A DNA stretch of 64,000 nt from Phycisphaerales bacterium (GTDB lineage Bacteria > Planctomycetota > Phycisphaerae > UBA1845 > Fen-1342): positions 4,092,001-4,156,000 of the forward strand of contig JADJXS010000001.1 of the NCBI GenBank assembly GCA_016710275.1. Reading direction: 5' to 3'. Under the pieces are notes generated by a model. The model was not told the origin of the DNA and did not search any database. It saw nothing but the letters and a program-made list of their open reading frames with translations. Of this stretch, positions 17,861-27,680 are shown in pieces (the first letter of the stretch is position 1; each line of letters starts with the position of its first letter). Both the position numbers and the translations under genes were made by a program.

Positions 17861-18626
17861 TCAGGGGGCTTCGACGAGTTCCTCGGTGACGTAGCCGTTG
17901 AGTTTCTGATGAACCAGCAGGGTGTTTCTCACGACCAGCGAGGTGCGGAAGGGGATGATCTGCCCCGTGCCGCCGTTGGCTTCCCAGCTGTCGGGGTCAA
18001 TCGTGGCGGTGATCAGGGCGATCAGCTCTGCGGAGCCGGGGGCGGCAAAGGCCGCTCCCTGGTCGTTCTGCTCGTCCTGCTCATCGTTGGCCTCGAAGAC
18101 GTTTCCGCCGCCGCCGCCACCGCCGCCGGCGCCGCCCTGAAGGGCCTGCGAGACGTCAATTCGCGGGGCGTTTGTGAAGCGCGGAATGTTGATCAGCAGG
18201 TCGGTCACGTCATAGACGCGGACGATCATCTCCTGGCCGAGATCCTCGACCGTCGAGATGATCAGCACGTCCTTGTTGGCCTTGTACGCGAGCTTCACGT
18301 CGTCGCCGCCCGCGTCGTTGAGCACCATCCACAGCACCATCGACAGCGTGACGTTGCGAACCTTGATGTTGATCGCCTTGTCGCGCTCGACGCCGTTGTT
18401 CTCCAGCTTCTCCCAGGCGCACCACGACGTTGGACTTGGTGAACGTCTTGAGCCAGTCCACCACGCGCTCCAGCGGCGCATCCTCAAAAGCGACTTCCGG
18501 AATCCGCTGGTTCAGAAGCTGCAACGTCGGCGCCACCCGTGCCCGCGGCGCCGGCCGGGCCGACTGCGCCCACGCCGTTCCCGCCGTCATCGCCAGGATC
18601 ATTCCAACAACCACCACTCGCTTCAT
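17861..18626 (-). pseudogene. STN-domain secreted protein with one-base frameshift
   Basis: ATG 18626 follows GGGAGA. A signal peptide (MKRVVVVGMILAMTAGTAWA) leads to a secretin/TonB short N-terminal-type domain: VAFEDAPLERVVDWLKTF, VRNVTLSMVLWMVL, DVLIISTVEDLGQEMIVRVY. The frame breaks at 18416-18417. Deleting one G there restores VVVRWEKLENNGVERDKA, and the paralogue at 18977 has VVRWEKL at the same place. The C-terminal part has a glycine run and ends RNTLLVHQKLNGYVTEELVE. Whether the extra base is a mutation or a sequence error cannot be told. Role unknown; STN domains usually occur in outer-membrane secretion or transport systems. Confidence 0.78.
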
Positions 18627-18976
18627 CTGCATTCTCCCGCCTGAAGGAGGGACCGCGGCCGGCTGACGCGGACTTCCGCGCTCAGTGGGCCGATTGGTTT
18701 CGGCCGGGCATCATCGCCTCGGCGACTCGCAACGGCAAGTACTTCGGCGCCGGAACTTCCCGCTCCAAATTTCATCGGCATTCTCGGGCCGTCGTCAATG
18801 TCCCCGGTCCCATTCGGGCATCGACGCCGGTTTGACATCTCAAGCGGCGCGTGGCTTCCGCCGGTTCCGATGCTCCACGAACAACGCGCCCCGACGGTCC
18901 GCGTCATCGATGTCCAAGCAACGGCACACGCGGACGCTCACTCGCAACCGCTCCCGGAATAACCGTAACCGGTTTT
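18627..18976. other. Gap between the two STN paralogues
   Basis: 350 bases, lower GC toward 18950-18976. No gene, repeat or clear terminator recognised; the promoter of the frameshifted copy may lie here. Confidence 0.45.
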
Positions 18977-19822
18977 CTAGTCGCTCCCCACAGTGTAACC
19001 ACCCAACGCCTGATGGACCGCCAACGAATTGCGAACAATCAGCGTGTTCCGATAAACCGCGACGGTCCCGATTCCGCCATTCACCATCCAGCTATCCGGC
19101 TCGACGGTCTCCATCACCAGCCGCGCGAACTCCCGAACCCCCGCCCGGCCAAACACGACCACCGGATCACCTTCCGGCAATTCGTCGATCGCGCCCTCGT
19201 CATCTCCTTCGCCGCGCTCTCGGAATCCGGCGCCGCCGGCATCCGCAAGCGAGATCGAATAGGTCGGGCGAAAGCGCGGGATCGCCATCATCAGGTCCGT
19301 GATGTCATACGCCCGCGTTACGATCTCGCCGCCCAGATCGTCGGCGGTTGAAATGGTCGTGATCCGCCCATCCGCCCGAAACGCCAGCCGCACGTCGCCG
19401 TCCGCGACCTGCGCGAGCACCATCCACAGCACGTGCCGGATCGTCACGGATCGAACCTGCAACGAAACGGGGGTGTTTCGTTCGATTCCCACCGCAGCCA
19501 ACTTCTCCCATCGCACGACGAGATTCTGCCGACCCTGTTCGCTGAGCCAGGTGAGCACTCGTTCCAACGGCGCATCATCGAACGTGGCTTCCGCGATCGT
19601 CCCGGAGAGCGGAATCGCCGGACCGTTCGGTCCCGCCGAAAAACCCCCGGCGCCGGCCGGCGAAGGACGCAGACCCTGTCCGCTCGCAATCGGCGCCGCC
19701 GCGACAGCGAACATCGCCAGCGCAGCGCCGGCAAGCACGCAGGCACGCTTCGGGCGCTTCGTCCGCCTCGAAGCACTTTCGATCCCGGCAGCGATTGAAG
19801 CGGGATGTTGCGCCAGGTCCAT
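18977..19822 (-). CDS. STN-domain exported protein, paralogue
   Basis: 281 residues from ATG 19822, preceded by GGGAG; longer in-frame starts lack a ribosome site. A basic N-terminus and hydrophobic stretch (RACVLAGAALAMFAVAAAPI) act as signal. The body matches the downstream frameshifted gene throughout: ATFDDAPLERVLTWL, LVVRWEKLAAVGIERN, VTIRHVLWMVLAQ, AYDITDLMMAIPRF and EPDSWMVNGGIGTVAVYRNT. The two form a tandem duplicate pair separated by 350 bases with no other gene. Confidence 0.75.
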   Translation of the reverse strand: MDLAQHPASIAAGIESASRRTKRPKRACVLAGAALAMFAVAAAPIASGQGLRPSPAGAGGFSAGPNGPAIPLSGTIAEATFDDAPLERVLTWLSEQGRQNLVVRWEKLAAVGIERNTPVSLQVRSVTIRHVLWMVLAQVADGDVRLAFRADGRITTISTADDLGGEIVTRAYDITDLMMAIPRFRPTYSISLADAGGAGFRERGEGDDEGAIDELPEGDPVVVFGRAGVREFARLVMETVEPDSWMVNGGIGTVAVYRNTLIVRNSLAVHQALGGYTVGSD

Positions 19823-20056
19823 GAATGCTCTCCCATCGAGGGTCCGACGTCGTGGTGCGGGCCGCTCGCCCGCAACAGGCTCCGCGACGCTCAGGCCGGC
19901 AGGTTGGACGCCGCCCCGGCTGCGACGGTTTCCCGATTTCGTGCCGGAAGGGTCTTTTCTCCGCATTACTCGGGCGCGAAGTCGCAAATTCGGGGGCGGC
20001 GAGAACAGAAAGAAAGTTTGTGAGTCTCGGCGGCTTTTAAAAAAAGAGGTGAAAAT

Positions 20057-20081
20057 TTACAGAGTCCGGCCGAGTCTGTAA
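20057..20081. promoter_or_regulatory. Inverted repeat upstream of fic (candidate operator)
   Basis: TTACAGA (20057-20063) and TCTGTAA (20075-20081) are perfect inverted arms around an 11-base GC centre. The site ends 23 bases before the fic start codon and sits in an unusually AT-rich stretch, so it could be a repressor site. It could also form an RNA hairpin in the leader. Confidence 0.45.
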
Positions 20082-20104
20082 GCTTCTTTCGGAGAGTCCA
20101 ACGC

Positions 20105-21265
20105 ATGGATCCCAAGAGCTTTGTGAGCAAACTGGCCGGCGAGGTACGCAAGACCAGCTCCGGTTACTGGACCTTCGTACCGAAGCCGCTGCCGCCCCGG
20201 CTCGAGTACCCGGCGGAACTCACCCTGCTGCTTTCGCAGGCGGATGCAGCCCTCAGCGAACTCTCCGGGTTGGGGCGCTACCTGCCCAACCCCGACCTCC
20301 TGATCCAACCCTACATCCGGCGCGAAGCGGTGGCATCGAGCCGCATCGAAGGGACGCAGGCCGGCATTTCCGACCTGCTGTTTGATGAAGTCGAACCGAA
20401 GCACACCTCGCCGGAGAGCGACGTTCGTGAAGTGCGAAACTACATCCAGGCGATGAACCGTGGGTTGCAGAGGATCCGGAAGCTTCCGCTGTCAGGCCGC
20501 CTGGTGCGGGAACTGCACAGCACCCTGATGCAGAACGTGCGCGGGCAGGAGCGCACGCCGGGCCAATTCCGACGGACGCAGAACTGGATCGGACCGCCGG
20601 GTTCAACGCTCATGACGGCGACCTATGTACCGCCTCCGCCCGACCCGGAGATGAACGAGTGCCTGAAGCATTGGGAGGAGTTCGTCAACCGGCGCGGCGT
20701 ACTGCCTGATCTCGTGCAATGTGCGCTGATGCACGAGCACTTCGAGGCGATCCATCCGTTCCTGGACGGCAACGGCCGCATCGGCCGACTGCTCATCACG
20801 CTGTTCCTGATCGAGCGCGGGCGCCTGAGCAAGCCGCTGTTGTATCTGTCGAGCTACATCGAGCAGACGCGGGAGACCTACTATGAGCTGCTCCAGCGCG
20901 TTCGGACGCACGGGGACTGGCCGGCGTGGCTGCGGTACTTTCTTACCGCGGTTCGCGACACGTCCCGAAGCGCGATTGAGCAGAGCCAGGCGATCCTGAA
21001 GCTCCGGGATGAATTCCGCGGCCGACTGGCGCAACAGCACCGCGCGCTGGCCCTGCTGGATCTGTTGTTCTTCAATCCCTATGTGACGGTTGCGCTCGCA
21101 TCCGCTCGACTGGGGGCTTCGCTCCCCACGGCGCGCAAGACAATCGGGATACTCGAAAATGCCGGAATGCTCAGCAAGGCGACGGAAGGCAACTGGCGGC
21201 AGGTCTGGCTGGCGCGACCGATCCTGAAGGCGGTCGAGTCTTCGCCCTTGATCCGCAGCACCTGA
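20105..21265 (+). CDS. Fic-family protein (class II, AMPylase-type)
   Basis: 386 residues, ATG 20105 after GGAG. The N-terminal Fic_N domain carries the inhibitory helix motif SSRIEGT (78-84, E82), which blocks ATP in class II Fic proteins. The Fic core has HPFLDGNGRIGR with catalytic H217. The C-terminal 70 residues look like a winged helix (NPYVTVALASARLGASLPTA...TIGILENAGML). The family transfers AMP to hydroxyl side chains. The intact motif predicts activity held in check by the inhibitory Glu. The C-terminal wing could bind DNA, possibly the palindrome upstream. No antitoxin gene is adjacent. Confidence 0.9.
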   Translation: MDPKSFVSKLAGEVRKTSSGYWTFVPKPLPPRLEYPAELTLLLSQADAALSELSGLGRYLPNPDLLIQPYIRREAVASSRIEGTQAGISDLLFDEVEPKHTSPESDVREVRNYIQAMNRGLQRIRKLPLSGRLVRELHSTLMQNVRGQERTPGQFRRTQNWIGPPGSTLMTATYVPPPPDPEMNECLKHWEEFVNRRGVLPDLVQCALMHEHFEAIHPFLDGNGRIGRLLITLFLIERGRLSKPLLYLSSYIEQTRETYYELLQRVRTHGDWPAWLRYFLTAVRDTSRSAIEQSQAILKLRDEFRGRLAQQHRALALLDLLFFNPYVTVALASARLGASLPTARKTIGILENAGMLSKATEGNWRQVWLARPILKAVESSPLIRST

Positions 21266-21307
21266 GTCGCGGTCGCTCCATCCGATGTGACCCCTGATCC
21301 CCCCAAT

Positions 21308-22126
21308 TCAGTTCATCCCCGCCAGGTCGCTTTCCACGCGCTCCAGCGACGCGCAGACGGCCTCGAACTCCCGCGAGCGCGGACAGCGGTGGATGAATGC
21401 CGCCAGTGCAGCATAGGCCCGCCGCAGGTTGCCCGATCGGCGGTACACCATCGCCAGTTCCTGCGGGTGCTGCGCGTTGGTCGGATCCGCCGCGATCAAT
21501 CGCTCCAGCACGGCGGCCGCCGGCCCCCAACGCCCCGCGCACATGTGAATCGTCCGCAGGTTCGTGAGCATGCGGATCAGCACTGCCCGCGTTGAAACCG
21601 GCTCCAGCATGGACATCGAGAATTTCAGCCCCGGCTGGCGCGCTTCCAATAGTTCGCGGCAGTCATCGAGCGAGAGCGATTCGCCGCCCCGAAACGCATC
21701 CGCCACGACGAACCGATCCGGGTCGTCGAACCGCACCAGGAAATGGCAGGGAAACCCGACCCCCGCTACCGGCCATTTCAGCCGCCGCGCCACTTCGATC
21801 CACACGACCGAGAGGGACAGCGGAATTCCCAGCCGCCGCTCCAGCACGCGGTTCAGGTAGCTGTTCTCGACGTCGTAATAATCCTCCTCATTGCCCCGGA
21901 ACCCCAGCTCCTCGACCAGCACGGAGCGCATGGCCGCGTATCGCAGCGGCGCATCGAGGCCCGGCCGCCGATCGGCCACTTGAGCCGCAATCTCGTCCAG
22001 TTGCCGGAGGCTGCACTCAATCGCCAGGCCGGGGTAGGCGTCGCGCGCCAGGTGCAGCGCCGCGCAATCCAGACGGATCAGCGGCTCATCGAGTTGCATC
22101 AGCAGGTCAAAAGGGTGCGGGCTCAT
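21308..22126 (-). CDS. SirB1-type transglutaminase-like protein with TPR
   Basis: 272 residues from ATG 22126 (MSPHPFDLLMQ); an upstream in-frame start would add 19 residues. The N-terminal half matches the SirB1/Transglut_core2 family: YYDVENSYLNRVLERRLGIP, LSVVWIEVARRLKWPVAGVG, FPCHFLVRF. The C-terminal 90 residues form TPR-like helices (AVLERLIAADPTNAQHPQEL). Family members are structural relatives of transglutaminases, often of unknown activity. It is convergent with fic. Confidence 0.82.
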   Translation of the reverse strand: MSPHPFDLLMQLDEPLIRLDCAALHLARDAYPGLAIECSLRQLDEIAAQVADRRPGLDAPLRYAAMRSVLVEELGFRGNEEDYYDVENSYLNRVLERRLGIPLSLSVVWIEVARRLKWPVAGVGFPCHFLVRFDDPDRFVVADAFRGGESLSLDDCRELLEARQPGLKFSMSMLEPVSTRAVLIRMLTNLRTIHMCAGRWGPAAAVLERLIAADPTNAQHPQELAMVYRRSGNLRRAYAALAAFIHRCPRSREFEAVCASLERVESDLAGMN

Positions 22127-22291
22127 GAGGGGTCGCCCCGCGCACCGCGAGTCCGCGCGGCGCGTCACCTGAATGATACGCAATGTTCCTTCCGGGAGCG
22201 CAGAATTTCCACGCGAAGCGCCCGCGGGGTTCGCCCACAGCGTGGCCCCTCAGACGCGCCGGCGGCGGGCGGGTCATACGTTGGAGGGGGC

Positions 22292-23389
22292 GTGACAACA
22301 ACGCGCCCATGGCTCATCAACTCCGTTCTGGAGCCGGCCGATAAACTCTGCGCCGTGAACCTCGCCCAATCCCTGCTTCAGCAGCTCACCCGCCGCGAGC
22401 CGCTCTCGCGCGAGCAGACCCGCGCACTCTTCGACCGCATCGTCGCCGGGGAAGTCGAGCAACCGCTCCTCGCCGCCATCCTCTCCGCCATCGCCACCCG
22501 CGGCGAAACCGCCGAAGAAATCGCCGGCGCGGTCGAAGCCCTGCGCGCCTGCGTCACCCCCGTCCAGGCCCCCGACGGCGCCGACCCCATCGACACCTGC
22601 GGCACCGGCGGCGACGGCAAGCCGCTGTTCAACGTCTCCACCGCCGCCGGCATCGTCGCCGCCGCCGGCGGCGCAACCGTCGCCAAGCACGGCAACCGCA
22701 GCCACGCCCGGCCCAGCGGCTCGGCCGAGGGAATCGCCGCGCTGGGCATCACCACCCAGGCCGACGTCGCGCTCCTCGAGCGCTGTCTGCGCGAGTGCCG
22801 CATCGCCTTCCTCTTCGCGCCGCAGCTCCACCCGGCCATGCGCCACGCCGCACCCGTTCGCGTCGCGCTGGGCGTGCGAACAATCTTCAATCTCGTCGGT
22901 CCGCTGGCCAACCCCGCCGGCGTCCGCCGGCAGCTCATCGGCGTATCAAGACCCGACCACGTCCCGCTGATCCTCAGCGCCCTTCGCGAACTTGGCTCCA
23001 TCCGCGCCATGGTCGTTCACGGCGTCGAGGGACTCTGCGACATCAGCATCAGCGGCCCCACCCGCGTCGGCCGCCTCCACGGGAACCTGTACGAACTCGA
23101 CCAGATCGACGCCGCCGACTTCGGCATTCCGCGCGCCCCGCTCGATGCGCTCTTCGTCTCCAGCCCGGCCGAGAGCGCAGCGCGGATCCGAACCGCCCTC
23201 GACCCCTCCGCCGCCGATTCCCCCGTCCGCGACATGATCGTCGCAAACGCAGCCGGAGCGCTGTGGGTTGCGGGGTTGGCCGATGATCTGGCGGATGGCG
23301 CGCTTCGCGCGCGCGACGCGATTCGCAGCGGCGCGGCCGCGGACACGCTCGCCCGCTGGCGCTTGATCGCCCCCGCGCCGGCGAACTGA
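22292..23389 (+). CDS. trpD: Anthranilate phosphoribosyltransferase
   Basis: 365 residues if translation starts at GTG 22292, chosen for the GGAGGGGG just upstream; GTG 22355 gives the more usual family N-terminus. Motifs are complete: DTCGTGGDG (phosphoribosyl diphosphate binding), NVSTAAGIVAAAGG, KHGNRS, and NLVGPLANPAG. It joins anthranilate to phosphoribosyl pyrophosphate in tryptophan synthesis. No other trp gene is nearby, so it is a stand-alone trpD. Confidence 0.93.
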   Translation: MTTTRPWLINSVLEPADKLCAVNLAQSLLQQLTRREPLSREQTRALFDRIVAGEVEQPLLAAILSAIATRGETAEEIAGAVEALRACVTPVQAPDGADPIDTCGTGGDGKPLFNVSTAAGIVAAAGGATVAKHGNRSHARPSGSAEGIAALGITTQADVALLERCLRECRIAFLFAPQLHPAMRHAAPVRVALGVRTIFNLVGPLANPAGVRRQLIGVSRPDHVPLILSALRELGSIRAMVVHGVEGLCDISISGPTRVGRLHGNLYELDQIDAADFGIPRAPLDALFVSSPAESAARIRTALDPSAADSPVRDMIVANAAGALWVAGLADDLADGALRARDAIRSGAAADTLARWRLIAPAPAN

Positions 23390-23439
23390 AACACCGTCAA
23401 CCCGTTGCCGGATTCGCCGCATGCGGATACCAGTCCTGC

Positions 23440-25221
23440 ATGCTCAGCCCGCTTTCCTCGCTGGCCGCGGTCATTCTCCTGGGCGGCGCAGCGCAGTGGA
23501 TCGCCTGGCGCCTGCGCCTGCCGTCCATCCTGCTGCTGCTTCCGATGGGTGTGCTGGCTGGGCCGGTCAGCGGCCTGATCGACCCCGACGCCCTCTTCGG
23601 TCCGATCCTGCTGCCGATCGTCGCCCTCTCCGTCGCCATGATCCTGTTCGAGGGCGGGCTGACGCTGAATTTCCGCGACATCCGCGATTCCCACCGGGTC
23701 GTCTGGAATCTCGTCTCGATCGGCGTGCTGATCACCTGGGTGCTGGCGGGGCTGGCGGCCCATTTCATTCTCGGCCTGTCGCCCGCGCTGGCGGCGCTCT
23801 TCGGGGCGATCCTCACCGTCACCGGACCCACCGTCGTCGGCCCGTTGCTGCAACAGGTGCGCCCCACCGGACCCGCCGCCGGCATCCTGCGCTGGGAGGG
23901 CATCGTCGTCGATCCCATCGGGGCGCTGCTGGCGGTTCTCGTTTTCGAGGTGCTCATCTCCGGCGGCGCCGGATTCGCGGTCGCACCGATTTCCCTCTCG
24001 CTGGGCAAAACGGTACTGATCGGCGGCGGACTCGGCCTTTTCGCCGCGTGGTTCCTGCAGACGGCCATCGCCCGTTACTGGATCCCCGATCACCTGCACA
24101 ACGCCGCCACGCTGCTGCTGGTGGCGGGCGTCTTTGCCGCGTCGAACGCCGCGGCCCACGAAGCCGGACTGCTGGCCGTCACGGTCATGGGAATCGCGCT
24201 GGCCAACCAGCGCCGCGCCAACGTCCATCACATCCTGGAGTTCAAGGAGAATTTGCGCGTCTTCCTGATCTCTGCGCTCTTCATCCTGCTGGCGGCGCGA
24301 ATCAACCTCGCCGATCTGCGCGACGTCGGCTGGCGGGGCGCCGCGTTCGTACTCGTGCTCGTGCTGATCGTCCGCCCGCTGGCCTGCCTGGCCTCCGCCG
24401 CCGGCTCACGCCTCGCGCTTCGTGACCGCCTCTTCCTGGCGTGCGTCGCCCCGCGCGGCATCGTCGCCGCCGCCGTCACCAGCGTCTTCGCCTTCGAGCT
24501 GACCCGCTCCGGTGCTTTCCCCGAAGCGCGTCTGCTGGTCCCCATGATGTTCTCGGTGATCGTCGGCACCGTGCTGATCTACGGCCTTACGGCCGGGCCG
24601 ATCGCCCGCCGCCTCGGCCTCGCCGAAGCCTCGCCCGCCGGCCTGCTGTTCATCGGCGCTCAGCGCGCCGTCCGCGAAATCGCCGGCGCCCTGGCCGCGC
24701 GGCGCATCCCGGTGATCCTGCTCGATTCCAACCGCGTCAACGTCTCGCTCTCGCACGCAATGGGACTCTCCGCCATCACCGGCAGCGTGCTGGATGACAC
24801 CAGCCTCGCAGAGGTGAACCTGGCCGGTATCGGCCGCGCGCTCTCCATGACGCAGAATGACGAAGTGAACCTGCTGGCTGCGACCCGCCTGGCCGCCGTC
24901 TTCGGCCGCGCAGGCGTCTATCGAACCGCCGCCCGCTCCGAGCCGGCCGGCGCGCTGGGTCGCCCGCTCTTTTCCGGCAAGCTCACTGCCTCCGAAATCG
25001 AGCACCGCCTGGAAGTGGGCTGGCGCATCGTCGAGTGGTCCGCCGCCCAATTCGCCGACCACAGCCGCGGCCCGAATCCCCCGACCCGGCTATTCTATCT
25101 GGTGGGCGGCCGGGCCATCCCCTCTGCGGCGGATGAGCCGGCCCCGCGCGGCGAGTACCGCGTTCTGGCGCTGGCGGCCGACGCGGCGGGCGCGGGCGAT
25201 TCCGCGCAGCCGACGGCGTGA
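23440..25221 (+). CDS. Cation:proton antiporter (CPA1/NhaP type) with TrkA-N-like domain
   Basis: 593 residues. Residues about 1-385 form 11-12 hydrophobic helices of a monovalent cation/proton antiporter: ILFEGGLTLNF, TVTGPTVVGPLLQQVRPTG, and LRWEGIVVDPIGALLAVL with the paired acidic residues of the ion site. From about 395 to 500 a Rossmann-like regulatory domain follows (AGLLFIGAQRAVREIAGALA, VILLDSNRVNVSLS). The antiporter exchanges Na+ or K+ for protons across the inner membrane. The exact ion is not predictable. Confidence 0.88.
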   Translation: MLSPLSSLAAVILLGGAAQWIAWRLRLPSILLLLPMGVLAGPVSGLIDPDALFGPILLPIVALSVAMILFEGGLTLNFRDIRDSHRVVWNLVSIGVLITWVLAGLAAHFILGLSPALAALFGAILTVTGPTVVGPLLQQVRPTGPAAGILRWEGIVVDPIGALLAVLVFEVLISGGAGFAVAPISLSLGKTVLIGGGLGLFAAWFLQTAIARYWIPDHLHNAATLLLVAGVFAASNAAAHEAGLLAVTVMGIALANQRRANVHHILEFKENLRVFLISALFILLAARINLADLRDVGWRGAAFVLVLVLIVRPLACLASAAGSRLALRDRLFLACVAPRGIVAAAVTSVFAFELTRSGAFPEARLLVPMMFSVIVGTVLIYGLTAGPIARRLGLAEASPAGLLFIGAQRAVREIAGALAARRIPVILLDSNRVNVSLSHAMGLSAITGSVLDDTSLAEVNLAGIGRALSMTQNDEVNLLAATRLAAVFGRAGVYRTAARSEPAGALGRPLFSGKLTASEIEHRLEVGWRIVEWSAAQFADHSRGPNPPTRLFYLVGGRAIPSAADEPAPRGEYRVLALAADAAGAGDSAQPTA

Positions 25222-25245
25222 TCCGACCCCGAGCGGGAGCGGCCG

Positions 25246-27351
25246 GTGAGTTTTCTCAATGTCTGGGCGCTCTCGATCGCAGCCGCGGTGCTTCCGGCAT
25301 TGCTGCTGCTTTACTTCCTGAAGCTGCGCCGCCGCGAACAGCCGATCTCCTCGACGCTGCTCTGGAAGCGGGCGGTGCAGGACCTGCAGGTCAATGCCCC
25401 CTTTCAGCGGCTGCGCAAGAACCTGCTGCTGCTGCTGCAACTGCTCGTGCTGATGGCGGCGATCTTCGCCCTGGCGCGGCCGATCGTGCGGTCGGACGTC
25501 GCCTCGGAGCGAAGCCTGGTGATCCTGATCGACCGCTCGGCCTCGATGAACACGCTCGAAGAGGGCCGTTCCACGCGCCTCGACCTCGCCAAACAGCAGG
25601 CCGACCGCCTGATCCGAACACTCAACCGGACCGGCGGCGGATGGCTCGATGTCTCCTCCTGGTTCAGCTTCGGCGCCGCGCGGCCGCAGACCCGCGCCAT
25701 GGTGATCGCATTTTCAGATCGCGCCAGCGTCATCGCCCCCTTCACGACCAACGTCGATGAACTCACGTCGCTCGTCCGCGGCATCGAGCCGACCGACGGC
25801 CGCACGAATCTCGCCGAGGCGCTGGAGCTGGCCGCCGCCTACATGCTCCCCACCATGGCGGGCGAACTGATGAATAACCCGGTCAGCCCGGAAGCAGAGT
25901 CCAAGCTGATCCTGATTTCCGACGGCGCCGTCGCCGACCTCGACTCCGCCGCCCTGCGCACCGGCAGCATGGAGTTCATCCGCATCGGCGCCGCGCAGGA
26001 CAACGTCGGCGTCACCGCGCTGCGCACGCAGCGCAACTACGAGCGCCCTGAGCGCGTTGACGTCTTCGTGCAGGTTCACAACTTCGGCCCCGAGCCGGTC
26101 ACGACCGACGTCTCGCTCTACGTCGACGGCGTGCTGGAAACCTCGCGCGGCGCGGTGCAGTCGATCACGCTGGGAGCCGCCTCGCCGCTGGCCGCCGCGG
26201 TCCCGGAAGCTGAATCGGACCCGCCGGCCGCACCGCCGCCCTCAGGCCCCGGTGCTGCGGCGGCAGCGACAGCGGCACAAGCCGACGATGATTCCGCCAG
26301 CACCGCGTCGCTGAGCTATGAGCTGGTGCTGGATCGCGCCGCGCTGCTGGAGGTGCGCCTCTCCCGCCCCGATCGCCTCGATCGCGATGATCGGGCCGCG
26401 ACGCTGATTCCGCCGCCGCGGCGGCTGCGGGTGCTGTGTGTGCGGCCGCCGAACAGCCTGATCCCCTTCTCGCTGCGCGGCCTGCCGCTGGCGGAGCGCG
26501 TGTTCATGACGCCGGCGGAATATGAGTCCGCTGCGGTCGAACGGGTGGAGAGCGCGGGTCGCTCGACCTTCGACGTGGTGATCTTCTGCGACCACACGAC
26601 CGCGCGCCTGCCGACGGGGAACTACCTGTTCCTGGGCGGCGCGCCGCAGGTCGAGGGCGTCGAGATAGGGGATGCGCTCGACCCCTTCGCGCTGACCTGG
26701 TGGGATGACACAAGCCCGATTCTGCGAAACGTGCGGCTGGAGCAGGTGCTGGTGCGCACCGGTCGCAAGCTGCAATTCCCCGAAAGCGCGTCGCTGCTGA
26801 TCGAGGGGCCGGGCGGGCCGGTGCTGGCGCGTTGGACGCGCGGCGGCAGCCAGTACCTCGTTCTGAATTTCGCGGTCGAGGCCAGTACCTGGTGGCGCGA
26901 GCGGACCTTTCCGATCTTCGTCTACAACGCGCTGCAATTCCTCGGCAGTGCGGCGGGCACGGCCGACGCGACGGTGCTGCGCCCCGGCGACGCTGTGCGG
27001 ATCGCAGTGCCGCCGCCGGCGCGAACCGCGCGGGTTCGCCTGCCCGACGGGTCCACGACGACGGTGACGGCCAACGACGCGGGCGAGGCGCACTTCGGCG
27101 GCACGCAGCGCGTCGGCGTGTACTCGGTCGAGCCGGCGGCCGAGGGGCGCGACCGGTTCGCAGTGAACCTGGAGGATGAGTGGGAGTCGGACATCCGGCC
27201 GCGCGGCGGGCTGACCGTCGGCGGGACTGAGGTGGTCGAGCGCAGCGGCATCCGGACGGACACGCCGGAGATCTGGCGCTGGTTCATCGGGGCGGCGCTG
27301 CTGATAGTCTTCCTGGAGTGGTACATATACAATCGGCGCGTGATGGTCTGA
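25246..27351 (+). CDS. BatA-like membrane protein with von Willebrand factor A domain
   Basis: 701 residues, GTG start, 24 bases after the antiporter. Two N-terminal helices (about 8-25, 60-80) frame the BatA-type RRREQPISSTLLWKRAVQDL segment. A VWA domain begins near 90 with the metal site DRSAS (96-100). It ends with one C-terminal helix (WFIGAALLIVFLEWYIYNRR). A proline/alanine linker lies near 310-345. Such proteins occur with MoxR ATPases in envelope or stress functions; no moxR is in view. Confidence 0.85.
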   Translation: MSFLNVWALSIAAAVLPALLLLYFLKLRRREQPISSTLLWKRAVQDLQVNAPFQRLRKNLLLLLQLLVLMAAIFALARPIVRSDVASERSLVILIDRSASMNTLEEGRSTRLDLAKQQADRLIRTLNRTGGGWLDVSSWFSFGAARPQTRAMVIAFSDRASVIAPFTTNVDELTSLVRGIEPTDGRTNLAEALELAAAYMLPTMAGELMNNPVSPEAESKLILISDGAVADLDSAALRTGSMEFIRIGAAQDNVGVTALRTQRNYERPERVDVFVQVHNFGPEPVTTDVSLYVDGVLETSRGAVQSITLGAASPLAAAVPEAESDPPAAPPPSGPGAAAAATAAQADDDSASTASLSYELVLDRAALLEVRLSRPDRLDRDDRAATLIPPPRRLRVLCVRPPNSLIPFSLRGLPLAERVFMTPAEYESAAVERVESAGRSTFDVVIFCDHTTARLPTGNYLFLGGAPQVEGVEIGDALDPFALTWWDDTSPILRNVRLEQVLVRTGRKLQFPESASLLIEGPGGPVLARWTRGGSQYLVLNFAVEASTWWRERTFPIFVYNALQFLGSAAGTADATVLRPGDAVRIAVPPPARTARVRLPDGSTTTVTANDAGEAHFGGTQRVGVYSVEPAAEGRDRFAVNLEDEWESDIRPRGGLTVGGTEVVERSGIRTDTPEIWRWFIGAALLIVFLEWYIYNRRVMV

Positions 27352-27402
27352 TGCGTGCAACGCGCGGCGCATCGTGGAGCGGGTCTCCGGGAGTGGTCGG
27401 CG

Positions 27403-27645
27403 ATGATCCATGAACTCACGCCCGGTCGACGGGTGCGGATTGTGCAGCAGGTGCAGCGGCGCGAAGGCGACTGGCGCCTGGAGGTCGTCGGCGAGGTGGT
27501 GGACGCGACGCAGGAAAAGACCGGCAGTTGGTACGCCCACTCGAAGGACGACAAGCTCTGGCTGACGCGCGTCAAGCTGCGCAAGAGCGACGGGGAGCTG
27601 ACGACCATCTCCGTGGATCAGCACACGCAGGTGGAGTTTCTCTAG
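27403..27645 (+). CDS. Small conserved-looking hypothetical protein (80 aa)
   Basis: ATG 27403, with GGGAG about 10 bases upstream. The 80-residue soluble product (MIHELTPGRRVRIVQQVQRR...DGELTTISVDQHTQVEFL) looks like an SH3-like or OB-like small beta barrel. It lies between the VWA protein and a secreted protein on the same strand and is probably co-transcribed. Function unknown. Confidence 0.7.
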   Translation: MIHELTPGRRVRIVQQVQRREGDWRLEVVGEVVDATQEKTGSWYAHSKDDKLWLTRVKLRKSDGELTTISVDQHTQVEFL

Positions 27646-27680
27646 CCTCGCCCCGCACGGGGCCGCGGAAGCCGGGTGTG

